Below, one piece after another: positions 41,523 to 51,308 of a stretch of 64,000 nt of DNA (its first letter is position 1; the number at the start of each line of letters is the position of its first letter). The notes under the pieces are model-generated. The model was not told the origin of the DNA. It searched no databases and was given only the letters and a program-made list of their open reading frames with translations. A program made the translations under genes and the position numbers. The DNA is from Ruegeria sp. HKCCA6707 (GTDB taxonomy: Bacteria; Pseudomonadota; Alphaproteobacteria; Rhodobacterales; Rhodobacteraceae): assembly GCF_013033515.1 (NCBI RefSeq), contig NZ_WQEG01000005.1:62001-126000 (forward strand), in the 5' to 3' direction.

Positions 41523-43808
41523 CTATTGCTCGACACGCATGGTTACCGAGACCGTCCCGCGGACTGCTTCGGGCCACTGTAATTTCACGTTGTTTCCCGA
41601 AGATCCCTGCGCCAATTCCACATATGGCGAATAGAAAGTATCCGCATTCAAATTATTTCTCATGCGGCTCAATGAAACAACCGAGTCACAACTCCGCGCT
41701 TTACCCCCGAAAGGCAACCGACCACCAGAACCAATGGTCCACCCCTTGGCGTTTGAGCTCTGAACATGTCTGATCCTCAGCGGGTTCGCACAAAAAGTAG
41801 TAATCCCATGGAATGTGTTGTTATCAAAAGTGACGTTTGCATAGCGGTCTTTATCTAGACCGGCGAATGTCGTATCGACGCGATCCACACGAGTGATATT
41901 GCCCGCATTTGTACGAAACGTATTCCCGGTAACGGTCAACCCGTTCAGGAAGTGTCCTGAACCATAAGGTCGCACGACGATATAGCTGAACCATGGCGCT
42001 ACGTCGCTGCAATAAAAGACATTGTCCGTAATACTCAACGCACTGAACGAAAAGCTCGAACTAAAGTTTGGATTGGCATCACGTTCGTTTGTCCATTGGA
42101 TGAAGCAATTGTCGACATAGTTCTCGGCGACGGATGAGCTGTTATAAGCACCGATCAACACGAGCCCCGCGTTGCGAACGCCATTTGGTACTGAGTCACC
42201 TTGAAAGAAGTGGTTGCCCAGAACAAGGTTATTGCTGCCGCCCAGCACGGCGAAATGGTGGAAGCGATTGGCCCGGTTGTGGCGCAGCTTCACGTCGTTG
42301 CCATTGGAATTGACCGCAATCGAAGTTCTGTCCGCAACATCCTCGCCTTCTTCGCTGGACAGAAACTGGCACCCGTCGATCAGCATACCCTGGCACCCCG
42401 AACCGATCGAGGTGATGCCGCGATCCATGGGACGGCTGACAAAGCAGTCTTTCAAAGCAAAGGTATTACCCGTCGGCGCGAGACGGATCGCGCTGCATCG
42501 GCTGTTACACTGGAACTCGATGCTTTCCATGTTGAACTTCTGCACCATGCTGAAGCCGCTGAAATCCAACAGGTACTTGAAATCTGTGAACGTAAAGGTT
42601 TGGGTCCCAGCCGCGTTGTAGATGGGGGCGCTCAGCGTGATCTGAGCCGCGCCAACATTCTTGTCCCGCACATAGATCTCGCGCCCTACACCGCTGCCGG
42701 TGACCAGTGATCCCACTGGAATATTCGCCACGTTGGCCACATTGGACAAGCGCAAGGGATCACTTGTCGAATAGGTCGCGACCGAAGTGTAGACATCGGT
42801 ATCCCAGGCGGAACTGCTTTTGACGTCGAACTGCCCGTTACGAATGACCCGACGTGTGGCATAGCTGTCGCGGTTGGGGACAGCGGCCTGCATATCAATG
42901 GGTTCGCTCACCGAAATCTTGCGCCCGCCTAAATCCAACGAGTCATGGTCGGAGTTGTTCAAAAGCGCCTGAAACGCCTTTTTGAACGCCAGCGTCTCGT
43001 CCCCGAAGGCCGAGATATAGGTGGGCAGATCAAAGCTCTTTGTCAGCAGCAACATTGTCTCAGGCGCCATGGTCACGGTGCCATCGAACACCGCCTCGGA
43101 ATTCAGGCTGACGTCCTGCCCCAGGAAATAAACACCTTCGGGCACATAGACCTTCCGGCCATTCGCCGCCTGATCCGCGGCCTCGAACGCGGCGGCATCA
43201 TCTGCAACACCGTCGCCGATTGCACCGAAATCGCGCACATCGACGATACCGATCATGTCGCGCAGGAATACGCTGGTTGCATCGGTGATCTCAATATCAT
43301 CCACCCGCACAACCGCGCCATTTGTGCCTTCGATATCGATGCCAAAATGCCCATAAATCGCGGTAGGACCCCAGGGCATATCCACACCCGCACGGTAACC
43401 GGTACCAACGATCGCCGTGATCTCATGCACCGTCCCATAACCGCTGAGCTGCGTGGCCGACCCCTGCTGCGCAACTCCTGCAACGTTGACATCCCCGGCG
43501 GCCCCAGCCCAACCCGCAATCCGGACCTGCGGCAGCGGGCCACTGATCGCTTTGACCCGCGCCTTGATCTGCAAATAGCAACCAGGCTGCAATGGCGTCT
43601 GTCCCATATATCGCAGCTGCTGGGTCGGGTTGGTTTTGAAGATTTCCAGGCACCCGGCGAAATCCGCATCAGAGGGCACGAACGCCCCGCTACCCGATCC
43701 GTCATAGGTCGGGGTACCCGGCGTCCCGTCGCCGCTGGACCACACCCCCAGGCCATTTGCAAAAGCAGGTGGCATGAACACGATGCCGTCGGTGATTGCC
43801 TTGTTCAT
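41523..43808 (-). CDS. Right-handed beta-helix protein (GH28-related), spike-like
   Basis: This 761-residue protein has no signal peptide. Residues 1-180 form a beta-sandwich-like N-domain (AFANGLGVWSSGDGTPG, LRYMGQTPLQPGCYL). A pectate-lyase-3 type entry follows (VDVRDFGAIGDGVADDAAAF, about 190-210), and then a long beta-helix with repeated N-rich turns (NNLVLGNHFF, ALSITDNVFYC, GLTVTGNTFR, NVTFDNNTF). A long beta-helix after an N-terminal anchor and without export signal is the plan of phage tailspikes. I recall close relatives among roseobacter proteins linked to gene-transfer-agent head spikes, but that link is from memory. No other phage genes are adjacent. Confidence 0.75.
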   Translation of the reverse strand: MNKAITDGIVFMPPAFANGLGVWSSGDGTPGTPTYDGSGSGAFVPSDADFAGCLEIFKTNPTQQLRYMGQTPLQPGCYLQIKARVKAISGPLPQVRIAGWAGAAGDVNVAGVAQQGSATQLSGYGTVHEITAIVGTGYRAGVDMPWGPTAIYGHFGIDIEGTNGAVVRVDDIEITDATSVFLRDMIGIVDVRDFGAIGDGVADDAAAFEAADQAANGRKVYVPEGVYFLGQDVSLNSEAVFDGTVTMAPETMLLLTKSFDLPTYISAFGDETLAFKKAFQALLNNSDHDSLDLGGRKISVSEPIDMQAAVPNRDSYATRRVIRNGQFDVKSSSAWDTDVYTSVATYSTSDPLRLSNVANVANIPVGSLVTGSGVGREIYVRDKNVGAAQITLSAPIYNAAGTQTFTFTDFKYLLDFSGFSMVQKFNMESIEFQCNSRCSAIRLAPTGNTFALKDCFVSRPMDRGITSIGSGCQGMLIDGCQFLSSEEGEDVADRTSIAVNSNGNDVKLRHNRANRFHHFAVLGGSNNLVLGNHFFQGDSVPNGVRNAGLVLIGAYNSSSVAENYVDNCFIQWTNERDANPNFSSSFSFSALSITDNVFYCSDVAPWFSYIVVRPYGSGHFLNGLTVTGNTFRTNAGNITRVDRVDTTFAGLDKDRYANVTFDNNTFHGITTFCANPLRIRHVQSSNAKGWTIGSGGRLPFGGKARSCDSVVSLSRMRNNLNADTFYSPYVELAQGSSGNNVKLQWPEAVRGTVSVTMRVEQ

Positions 43809-43939
43809 AGAAATCCCTTTCCCAATCGCGCCAAGCGCAGGCGCGCCAAACCATTTGCCCGAGGCATGCCCGGACGCGTTGGTTTGAGTAAAGGAAACGA
43901 GTTAACTGCCGCTCTGCCCACCGTGACGGTGGTGTTGCG

Positions 43940-44341
43940 TCAAGCGGCGGGGTCGGCATTCCCCAAAAGCTGAACCCCGTTGATCTTCCAGCCGTTTTCT
44001 CTCTGGATCATCTGATAATCCAGCAGGTGAACCTGCCCCGAGCCATCCGTGATCATGACCTTCTGCCAGAGCGTGCCCGAGATTTCACGCAGCTCCAAAA
44101 ACCGCACATCGGCAGGCCGCCGAACCATCGGATAGCCGTTGCGCACCATGGCTCCAAAGTTCTCGGGCGTTTGGAAGAGTCTTTGAATATTCGGGCTGGC
44201 GAAGGTGAAGGCGGTGGCAAAGTCATCCGCCTTGAACGCCTGTATCTGGGCCGCGATATTCGCCTCGATCTCATCACTCTGGGCCAAGGCCGCGGATGTC
44301 AGTCCTGCGCTCAGGAAAACGGCTAACAATAGGTTTCGCAT
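43940..44341 (-). CDS. DUF4864 family exported protein
   Basis: This 133-residue protein has a signal peptide (RNLLLAVFLSAGLTSAALAQ). The mature part matches DUF4864, an NTF2-like fold (IQAFKADDFATAFTFASPNI, then MITDGSGQVHLLDYQMIQ, GWKINGVQLL). The family is widespread in alphaproteobacteria and has no known function. It is a single gene between lysS and the beta-helix gene. Confidence 0.85.
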   Translation of the reverse strand: MRNLLLAVFLSAGLTSAALAQSDEIEANIAAQIQAFKADDFATAFTFASPNIQRLFQTPENFGAMVRNGYPMVRRPADVRFLELREISGTLWQKVMITDGSGQVHLLDYQMIQRENGWKINGVQLLGNADPAA

Positions 44342-44389
44342 GGGGCTACCTCCTGCATCAACAGTAGCCCCTTGCGACCCCGGGTCAAA

Positions 44390-45964
44390 TTAGACCAGCT
44401 CTCCGGCCAAGGCTTTGTCTATCAGCGCGATGGTCTCGGGCACACCATAGAGCGCGATAAACCCTCCAAACCGTGGTCCTTGTGAGGCCCCCAACAGCAC
44501 CTCGTAGAGTGCCGTGAACCAACCCCGCAACGGATCAAACCGATCACGCCCCACGGCATAAACCACCGATTGCAGCGCCTCGTCCTCAATCGGTCCATCA
44601 TAGGCTTCCAGTGCCGTTTTAAGCGCCTCTAGTGCCTCGCGTTCCTGATCCGTTGGCGCACGGTGTTTGCGCGTCGGTTTGACGAAATCGTTGAAGTAAC
44701 GCACGGCAAACCCTGCGGCCTGATCCAGATCGGGATGCGTTTCGGCTGTGGCTTCAGGTGCATAGCGACGGATAAAGCCCCACAGCGCTTCTTTGTCTTC
44801 CGCCCCTGAAACAGAGGCAAGATTCAACAGCATCGCAAAGGGAACGATCAGCGTCGATTCAGGTACATCACCACCATGAATATGCCATACCGGGTTGTTC
44901 AATTGAGCCTTAAGGTCCTGGCCCGGATAGGCCCGCAGTTGCTGATGATATTCATCATAGGCCTTCGGGATCACATCGAAATGCATCCGCTTCGCCGTCT
45001 TCGGCTTTTGGTACATGAAATAAGCCAGCGACTCGGTCGGCGCATAGGTCAGCCATTCGTCAATCGACACACCGTTGCCGGACGACTTTGAAATCTTCTG
45101 ACCATTCTCATCCAGAAACAGCTCATAGCTGAAATGCTCGGGGGCACGGCCACCCAAGGCTCGGCAAATTGCGTCATAGATCTTTTCGTTTGTCGCATGT
45201 TCCTTGCCGTACATCTCGAAGTCTACGCCCAGCGCCGCCCAGCGCGCACCGAAATCCGGCTTCCACTGCAACTTGACGTTGCCACCGGTGACGGGAACGG
45301 TCCACTCTTTGCCGGTCTCGTCGTCGAAGGTCACTGTATAGGTCTCGACACAGACCTTCTTCATCGGCACATACATCACCCGACCGCTTTCGGGGTGCAA
45401 CGGCAGGAAGATCGAATAGGTCTGCTGGCGCTCCTCGCGCAGGCTTTTCAGCATGATCGCCATGATCTCGTCATAGCGTTCAACCGCGCGCTTGAGGATC
45501 TCGTCGAACTGACCAGACTCATAGAACTCCTTGGCCGAGTAGAACTCATACTCGAACCCAAAAGTGTCCAGAAACCGACGCAACATCGCGTTGTTATGCG
45601 CGCCAAAGCTGTCGTATTCGCCAAACGGATCCGGCACAGATGTCAGTGGGCGCTGCAAATGCTGTTCCAAAACCTCGGGATTTGGCACGTTGCTTGGTAC
45701 TTTGCGCATCCCGTCCAGATCATCCGAGAAACAGATCAGCTTGGTCGGAATATCCGACAACGCCTCGAACGCGCGCTTGACCATCGTAGTCCGCGCGACC
45801 TCACCAAACGTCCCGATATGGGGCAGGCCCGAGGGGCCATATCCGGTTTCAAACAGCACATATCCCTTCTCGGGCGCACCCTGCCGGTAGCGTTTGAGCA
45901 ACCGGCGCGCCTCTTCGAAAGGCCAGGCCTTAGACGACATCGCGGTTTCACGCAGTTCAGACAT
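44390..45964 (-). CDS. lysS: Lysyl-tRNA synthetase, class I
   Basis: This enzyme charges tRNA-Lys. At 524 residues it is the archaeal-type class I form kept by alphaproteobacteria, not the usual bacterial class II. It has the HIGH-like [19 protein letters not shown] and the KMSKS-like [14 protein letters not shown]. Other family blocks are [20 protein letters not shown] and [19 protein letters not shown] [14 protein letters not shown]. The ATG at 45964 is preferred to a start at 46006. The C-terminal region is helical, as in the GluRS-like anticodon domain. Confidence 0.95.
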   Translation of the reverse strand: MSELRETAMSSKAWPFEEARRLLKRYRQGAPEKGYVLFETGYGPSGLPHIGTFGEVARTTMVKRAFEALSDIPTKLICFSDDLDGMRKVPSNVPNPEVLEQHLQRPLTSVPDPFGEYDSFGAHNNAMLRRFLDTFGFEYEFYSAKEFYESGQFDEILKRAVERYDEIMAIMLKSLREERQQTYSIFLPLHPESGRVMYVPMKKVCVETYTVTFDDETGKEWTVPVTGGNVKLQWKPDFGARWAALGVDFEMYGKEHATNEKIYDAICRALGGRAPEHFSYELFLDENGQKISKSSGNGVSIDEWLTYAPTESLAYFMYQKPKTAKRMHFDVIPKAYDEYHQQLRAYPGQDLKAQLNNPVWHIHGGDVPESTLIVPFAMLLNLASVSGAEDKEALWGFIRRYAPEATAETHPDLDQAAGFAVRYFNDFVKPTRKHRAPTDQEREALEALKTALEAYDGPIEDEALQSVVYAVGRDRFDPLRGWFTALYEVLLGASQGPRFGGFIALYGVPETIALIDKALAGELV

Positions 45965-46133
45965 AGTTTCAGCTCCAAAGGGATAAGCGCCGATTGCCCC
46001 GTGCAACCGACCGCGCCCCTCCTATTGTGCTGGCGCAGCATGAGTCAATAAAGCGTCCACAAAATAGCCGGTAAACACCGCAAAACATCGATTTCATTAG
46101 GTGATAAACCATAGGGGGGATAGGGTCTGGAAA

Positions 46134-47885
46134 ATGTCGGACCAGTATCAAAGAAAACTCACTTCGATCTTTGCTGCGGATGTCGTCGGGTATTCCGCCA
46201 TGATGGCCGAAGACGAAACCGGAACCATCAACGCTGTTCGGGCGCTCAAAAACGATCTGATCGAACCGATTGTACAAAGCCATTCCGGACGGATCGTCAA
46301 AACAATGGGTGATGGGTTTCTGATAGATTTCCCTTCGGTCGTCGACAGTGTCGAAGCAGGAATTGCGCTTCAAAACAAATTGTCAGGCGCCGAGGGCGAG
46401 CGTCTGAATGACAAAAGTATCGCGCTTCGGATTGGCATCCACCTGGGAGATATTGTGATCGACGACGGCGATATTTTCGGCGACGGCGTCAATATCGCCG
46501 CGCGTATCGAACCGTTGGCCCAATCCGGAGGCATCAGTCTTTCAGACGAAGCCTATCGTCAGGTTCGGGACAAGGTTGACGTCACATGGGCCGACGGGGG
46601 CGAGCATACCGTCAAGAACATGAACCGCCCCATTCGCGTTTGGCATTGGGAAAACGGAAAAACCCTGCCCGCCAAAGACCCCGAGTTGAACTTACCGGAT
46701 CTTCCTTCGGTCGCGGTGCTGCCCTTCGACAACATGTCCAGCGATGGCGAGCAAGACTATTTCGCTGACGGGCTGACCGAAGATCTCATTACCGACCTGT
46801 CAAAAATCTCAGGCCTGTTTGTTGTCGCGCGCAACTCGACATTTGTCTTCAAAGGGCAAGCCATCGACATTCCGACCATTGGTCGGCGACTTGGGGTGGC
46901 AAATGTGATCGAGGGCAGTGTGCGCAAGCTTGGTCAACGGGTGAGAATCAATGTCCAGTTGATCGATGCCAAAACAGGCGGCCACGTTTGGGCAGATCGC
47001 TATGACGGAACTCTGGATGAGGTTTTCGAGTTGCAGGATCTGGTTTGCAACGCCGTGGTCGACGCTATGTCCGTAAAGCTGTCAAAGTCTGAAACCAAAC
47101 GGCTGGGTACAATTCACACCACTGATATTGATGCCTACGAGCTGTTCGTGAAGGCAAAATCAACGCCCTACCCGCCAATCCCGGCCCGTATGGCCGCTGC
47201 CAACGAATTGTTTAAACAAACCGTCCAGAAAGCCCCCGACTTTGCCGGCGGCTATGCCGGTCAGGCTTGGATTGTTGGGTTTGGCGCCTTGTGGGGACAT
47301 GAGGATCCGCAACCGATTGGCCTGCGCGCCGAAGCTCTGGCATATAAGGCCATATCGCTTGACCCCGAGTTTGGGTGGTCGCAAACCGTCCTCAGCCTGG
47401 CCTTGCTTGCGCAACGCAGGTTTGACGAAGCGCAACAAGCTGCAGAAAAAGGTCTTTTGCTGCTGCCCGGCGATGCGGACGCCCATGTGTTTTCTGCCAT
47501 TGTCAACGGAATGCGTGGGAACTTCGCCGCTGCGGTTGACGCTGCCGAAGCTGCGTTCCGTTTAAGCCCGAATTTCGTGAACGGGCCCTATTTGAACGTG
47601 ATTGCCCACGCAAATTTCATGGCAGGAAACCATCACGCCGCACTTGCCGCATATGAACAGAATGTCTCCCGGGGTGGACCGGTAGGACCGCCTGCTTTGT
47701 GCTGGGCTGCGGCCTGCTATCATACGACCGGCCAAGCAGACAAAGCCAGCATGACCCTACAGGATTTGACGGCAGGGTTTCCACAGTTCCGTCTGTCGAA
47801 CTGGAACTTCATCAAGCTGATCGAAACGGAGCACACACGCCGGGTGATCGAATCCTCGTTTAGGGACGCTGGCCTGCCGTTCTGA
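46134..47885 (+). CDS. Class III adenylate/guanylate cyclase with TolB/FlgO-like and TPR domains
   Basis: This 583-residue protein has an N-terminal cyclase domain (about 1-170). Its metal aspartates are in SIFAADVVGYS and KTMGDGFLIDF and its Asn/Arg pair is in GVNIAARIE, so it looks active. A FlgO/TolB-like block follows (about 195-320; SVAVLPFDNMSSDGEQDYFA, then NVIEGSVRKLGQRVRINVQL). A TPR region closes the protein (about 345-570). There is no clear membrane helix, unlike many relatives. The family is common in alphaproteobacteria and its signals are unknown. The ATG at 46134 is chosen over a GTG at 46101. Confidence 0.87.
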   Translation: MSDQYQRKLTSIFAADVVGYSAMMAEDETGTINAVRALKNDLIEPIVQSHSGRIVKTMGDGFLIDFPSVVDSVEAGIALQNKLSGAEGERLNDKSIALRIGIHLGDIVIDDGDIFGDGVNIAARIEPLAQSGGISLSDEAYRQVRDKVDVTWADGGEHTVKNMNRPIRVWHWENGKTLPAKDPELNLPDLPSVAVLPFDNMSSDGEQDYFADGLTEDLITDLSKISGLFVVARNSTFVFKGQAIDIPTIGRRLGVANVIEGSVRKLGQRVRINVQLIDAKTGGHVWADRYDGTLDEVFELQDLVCNAVVDAMSVKLSKSETKRLGTIHTTDIDAYELFVKAKSTPYPPIPARMAAANELFKQTVQKAPDFAGGYAGQAWIVGFGALWGHEDPQPIGLRAEALAYKAISLDPEFGWSQTVLSLALLAQRRFDEAQQAAEKGLLLLPGDADAHVFSAIVNGMRGNFAAAVDAAEAAFRLSPNFVNGPYLNVIAHANFMAGNHHAALAAYEQNVSRGGPVGPPALCWAAACYHTTGQADKASMTLQDLTAGFPQFRLSNWNFIKLIETEHTRRVIESSFRDAGLPF

Positions 47886-47978
47886 CAGGCGAAAGGTCGC
47901 AAACGAAAACAAGCTGTTGAACCTGCCAGCGCCGCCCCATATCGTGCGGATGCAAAATTTGGATGCAGGACCAGCACT

Positions 47979-48401
47979 ATGCCCGAACAGAACACTCACT
48001 CCTTGTCCCCGCAAGACTGCCTTGTGGCAATCATGGTCGCCGTTTCTGTCTCGGATGAGAAAATTCGAACCGCAGAACTGGTCAAGATCGAAGCAGCCGT
48101 GAACCTGCTACCGGTTTTTGCGGATTACGACATAGACCGCACACGTCGCGTGTCGCAGATCGTGTTTGATCTGTTCGAACAAGAAGACGGGTTGGACGCT
48201 CTGTTCGGATTGATCCGCGAGAATTTGCCCGACCGTTTGAATGAAACAGCATATGCTTTGGCATGCGATGTGGCAGCCGCAGACGGATCTTTGGCCGAGA
48301 CAGAATTGCGATTGCTGGAAGAAATCCGTTACGAGTTGAACGTCGATCGCCTGCACGCCGCCGCTATCGAGCGTGGCGCCCGCGCGCGTCACGTCGTCTG
48401 A
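47979..48401 (+). CDS. TerB-family protein
   Basis: This 140-residue helical protein matches the TerB/tellurite-resistance family: AIMVAVSVSDEKIRTAELVK with its acidic metal-site pattern, and a second related half (ALACDVAAADGSLAETELRL). TerB proteins bind divalent metals and are found with stress and membrane systems. It follows the cyclase gene by 93 bp on the same strand and could share its transcript. Confidence 0.82.
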   Translation: MPEQNTHSLSPQDCLVAIMVAVSVSDEKIRTAELVKIEAAVNLLPVFADYDIDRTRRVSQIVFDLFEQEDGLDALFGLIRENLPDRLNETAYALACDVAAADGSLAETELRLLEEIRYELNVDRLHAAAIERGARARHVV

Positions 48402-48419
48402 TCCGCCCGCGCACGAACT

Positions 48420-49898
48420 CTAGCTACCGTACAAAGCGCCCCACCGCTCGATCAAAGCCCGTTGCATCTTTCGCGACCGACTGTTCCAACTGCGCGCTCC
48501 GCTGGGGCGTTCGCGTTGCGATCGTGGGATTGTGGCGCGATGTTCGACATCGGCCGTGAATATGGCAAAGGCCAGTTCCGAGCCACCCGCAGTGGTCAAA
48601 AACCCTCCAAGACCCGACACAAAGTTCAACGTCCCGGTTTTGGCATCCACCTTGATCGGATGATCCCGCACCACGCGCCCCTGACGATCCGTCAAAGCAA
48701 ATGGCTTCAGCAACGGTCGCAAAGCTCCGGTTTTCCGTGCTATGACCAAAGCAGCGACCAGGTCTCCCGGGGCCATCCGCGACATATCACCAAGACCCGA
48801 ATGATCAACCATTGCGATCCGGTCGACACCATAGGTCTCAGCCGCCCAACGGTTCATCTCCTGCGCCGAACCCTGCAAGTTTCGAATATCGGCGCCGCGT
48901 TTAATCGAAGCCGCCATGCCAACCATTTCGGCAGTGATATTGGTCGAGTATTTCAGCATTCCCCTCAGAATGCTCTCAAGCGGATCACTTTGATGAACCA
49001 CGAGAACCTTGCCGCTGGGCATTTCACGCGTGATTTGCGCGTCTTTCAGAACAATACCGTTCGCCCGAGCCAAAGTGCGGAAAACATCGCCAGCATACCG
49101 ACCTGGCTTTCGAACGGGTAACCAGCGCGCACCTTCCGCACCCAAAGCCGCGCGTGCGACGCTCCATCGGTCCTGTCGTGCGCTGCGGCTGTAGGTGTAG
49201 ATTGGTGTTTTCCGAGGCTCGACGCGCATCGTCGCCATGTCCACATCCGGGCGGTACTTGGCACTGCGCGCATCCATGGTCACCGCATATGTACTACCGC
49301 TGCGTTTCCACTCAAAATGTACTCTGTTGAAGTTCAGTGAAATCCCGCTGATCGATGGGCTATACCCGACATGATCCGGCTGTTCAGGATCGATGCTGAA
49401 GACATAGGGCAAAGCCCCAACATAGACCTTAAGGGCACCGCGAACCTCAGTAATACCCGCCTCGCGCAGAGCAGTGGCCATTTTGGCCAGGTCATCAGTG
49501 TCCAGCAAAGGATCACCACCGCCGACAAGGATAAGGTCACCGTTGAGAATACCATTTTCAATGGCTCCGGTCGCCAGCAGCCGAGTTTCAAACCGATGGT
49601 CCGCCCCCAAAACGTCAAGTGCGTATAGCGCAGTCAGCGCCTTGGCAACGCTGGCCGGAGGCAGACCCATGTCGCCACCCATTTCTTCAAGTTGAAGACC
49701 GGTCGAGACGTCGGCCACCGCAAATACCACTTCCCCTTTCAACCCCGCCGCCTGCACAATCCGCTCTGCACCCGAAGGCTGCGCGCCTCGCAAAACCGGC
49801 CGCAATGACACAAGCGGCGCGTCGGCAAGAGCCGGAGCAGAGATCGCCATCGACCCAAGCCCGGTTAGAAATAATCGGCGTGACAGATGTTGAACCAT
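48420..49898 (-). CDS. dacB: D-alanyl-D-alanine carboxypeptidase/endopeptidase (PBP4 family)
   Basis: This 492-residue periplasmic peptidase of family S13 trims or opens peptidoglycan cross-links. The N-terminus has a twin-arginine-like signal (SRRLFLTGLGSMAISAPALA). The three active-site motifs are present: Ser-83 in PPASVAKALT (SxxK), STN in KYSTNITAE, and KTG in DAKTGTLNFVSG. The start at 49898 places the twin arginine near the front; the frame is open 12 codons more. It is convergent with terB, 18 bp between stops. Confidence 0.92.
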   Translation of the reverse strand: MVQHLSRRLFLTGLGSMAISAPALADAPLVSLRPVLRGAQPSGAERIVQAAGLKGEVVFAVADVSTGLQLEEMGGDMGLPPASVAKALTALYALDVLGADHRFETRLLATGAIENGILNGDLILVGGGDPLLDTDDLAKMATALREAGITEVRGALKVYVGALPYVFSIDPEQPDHVGYSPSISGISLNFNRVHFEWKRSGSTYAVTMDARSAKYRPDVDMATMRVEPRKTPIYTYSRSARQDRWSVARAALGAEGARWLPVRKPGRYAGDVFRTLARANGIVLKDAQITREMPSGKVLVVHQSDPLESILRGMLKYSTNITAEMVGMAASIKRGADIRNLQGSAQEMNRWAAETYGVDRIAMVDHSGLGDMSRMAPGDLVAALVIARKTGALRPLLKPFALTDRQGRVVRDHPIKVDAKTGTLNFVSGLGGFLTTAGGSELAFAIFTADVEHRATIPRSQRERPSGARSWNSRSRKMQRALIERWGALYGS

Positions 49899-49964
49899 GA
49901 AGAGATTAAAATCCCAGCGCTGAATCTCAGACAACAGTCGAAATTCAATATCAGCGAAAGGGGG

Positions 49965-50585
49965 CTATTCCGGCAACACTCCATCCTGCCAGATGCCGCG
50001 ATTGCGAAGATCCGTTGAACTCAAGTTGATCATCGGAACGTTTACAAAACACCAGGCGGGGGCTTCGGCACGGCCCAGCAGGTGGCGCGCCTGCCCATCC
50101 ACCCGGTATTTCGCATAGACCCGCGCTGCAGGCGACATACGGGCCGAAATCCGATCCCCGGGGCGCGCCACGACGCCAACGGGCACGCTGTCCATGATCA
50201 GCCGCCAATCCTTCCACTTGTGGAACTGCGCCAGATTATCGGCCCCCATCAACCACACGAACTTTACCTGTGGGTATAGCTTGCGCAGCGCGGCCAGGGT
50301 ATCCGCCGTTGCCCGCGTCCTGGTCAGGGCTTCGATATCAGTGACCTCTACATCAGGGTGCTGCATCACTTCCTTTGCAGCGCGCAATCGCTGCGAAAGT
50401 GGTGCAGGCCCCCTTTGCTTCAGGGGGTTTCCAGGCGATACGAGCCACCAGACGCGGTCAAGCCCAAATGCTTTCATCGCCTCAAGCGTGACATGCACAT
50501 GTCCGCGATGCGGCGGGTCAAAGGATCCTCCGAACAGCCCGATGACCTGCCCGGGTGCGGCGTATGGGATGTCAAATCGTTCCAT
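49965..50585 (-). CDS. nadD: Nicotinate-nucleotide adenylyltransferase
   Basis: NadD makes nicotinate adenine dinucleotide in NAD synthesis. At 206 residues it has the nucleotidyltransferase [13 protein letters not shown] (residues 19-31), [10 protein letters not shown], and [19 protein letters not shown], and ends with the ISSTxxR-like [13 protein letters not shown]. The start is the ATG at 50585; an upstream TTG at 50621 would overlap the MOSC remnant. Neither has a convincing ribosome site, which suggests coupling to the upstream gene. Confidence 0.94.
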   Translation of the reverse strand: MERFDIPYAAPGQVIGLFGGSFDPPHRGHVHVTLEAMKAFGLDRVWWLVSPGNPLKQRGPAPLSQRLRAAKEVMQHPDVEVTDIEALTRTRATADTLAALRKLYPQVKFVWLMGADNLAQFHKWKDWRLIMDSVPVGVVARPGDRISARMSPAARVYAKYRVDGQARHLLGRAEAPAWCFVNVPMINLSSTDLRNRGIWQDGVLPE

Positions 50586-50617
50586 CCCCCGCTGATGTTC
50601 AGAACTCTTGCGGCTTG

Positions 50618-51075
50618 TCAATCAACTGGTTGAACCGGATCACCTAACCGGGCCTGCCCTGGCTTCAGAACCTCAGCACACCAGCCGCCATGTCCGCGCA
50701 CCGTAGAATACCCGCCCTCGCCCAACGCCTCCTCCATCCGGCTGCACGGCGCGCAAATGCCGGTGAACCGCAATACCGCTTGTCCCACCTGCACCTCTCG
50801 CCCCTTAAGCGCCGACAGATTGATCCCCGAGACCACCAGATTGCGCCGCAACACATCGGGTGCCACCGCTCCTCGCCCCAAATACCCGCCAATTGCACTC
50901 GCTGGATCAACGTCACTGCCCGTTTGCCCGCACGCGCCCGGTCGCCCTCGATCCCATCGGTCAGAATCATCGCGGCCTCCACAACCTGCATCCCGGCCCG
51001 GCGCTGGGGCCGCAGACCGATCCATTCGATACGACCCGGCTGTGCACAACCTGCGATAAGCTCTGACAGCGACAT
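50618..51075 (-). pseudogene. MOSC-domain protein gene broken by a frameshift
   Basis: The N-terminal 60 or so codons are in one frame (SELIAGCAQPGRIEWIGLRP, IEGDRARAGKRAVTLIQRVQ). The rest of the domain continues in another frame (GYLGRGAVAPDVLRRNLVVS, then GICAPCSRMEEALGEGG, YSTVRGHGGWCAEVL). The switch is near 50881-50895, and one missing base would restore a normal MOSC protein of about 152 residues. MOSC domains handle sulfur for molybdenum enzymes. Either a real loss or a sequencing error is possible; the C-terminal part keeps the conserved cysteine, so the change may be recent. Confidence 0.8.
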
Positions 51076-51098
51076 TTACTACTCCAACTGCAAACCGA

Positions 51099-51127
51099 TT
51101 GACGACCAAACCAAGTTCTGTTGATCT
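51099..51127 (+). promoter_or_regulatory. Possible sigma-70 promoter for the retron transcript
   Basis: TTGACG and TGATCT are separated by 17 bp and would start RNA about 51134, six bases before the a1 arm of the putative msr-msd. The -35 box is good and the -10 box is weak. Confidence 0.35.
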
Positions 51128-51139
51128 GCCCGTGTCAGG

Positions 51140-51280
51140 CCGCCCCTCAAGACCGTGGGCAACCACATTCTGCGGGGTTTCCCCGTGGCTTACGACCTGA
51201 CTGCATACATTCGGCGCATGACCCAGGCTTGCCGTTGGCAAGGACAGGTCATGCCGAACAGAGATATGGTTGAGGGACGG
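51140..51280 (+). ncRNA. Putative retron msr-msd non-coding RNA
   Basis: The region folds like a retron template RNA. Arm a1 (51140-51150) pairs with a2 (51270-51280) over 11 positions with one mismatch. After a1 come a hairpin GTGG-GCAA-CCAC (51155-51166) and an 8-bp hairpin with a TTT loop (51170-51188). A single strand (51189-51203) leads into a long interrupted hairpin from 51204 to 51268, built from CATA/TATG, TTCGG/CCGAA, CATGACC/GGTCATG and CTTGCC/GGCAAG. The first G after a1 (51151) is a candidate branching guanosine. It lies 28 bases before the reverse transcriptase ATG. Confidence 0.75.
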
Positions 51281-51308
51281 TTCTGATCAGACCAAAGCTA
51301 TTAAAAAG

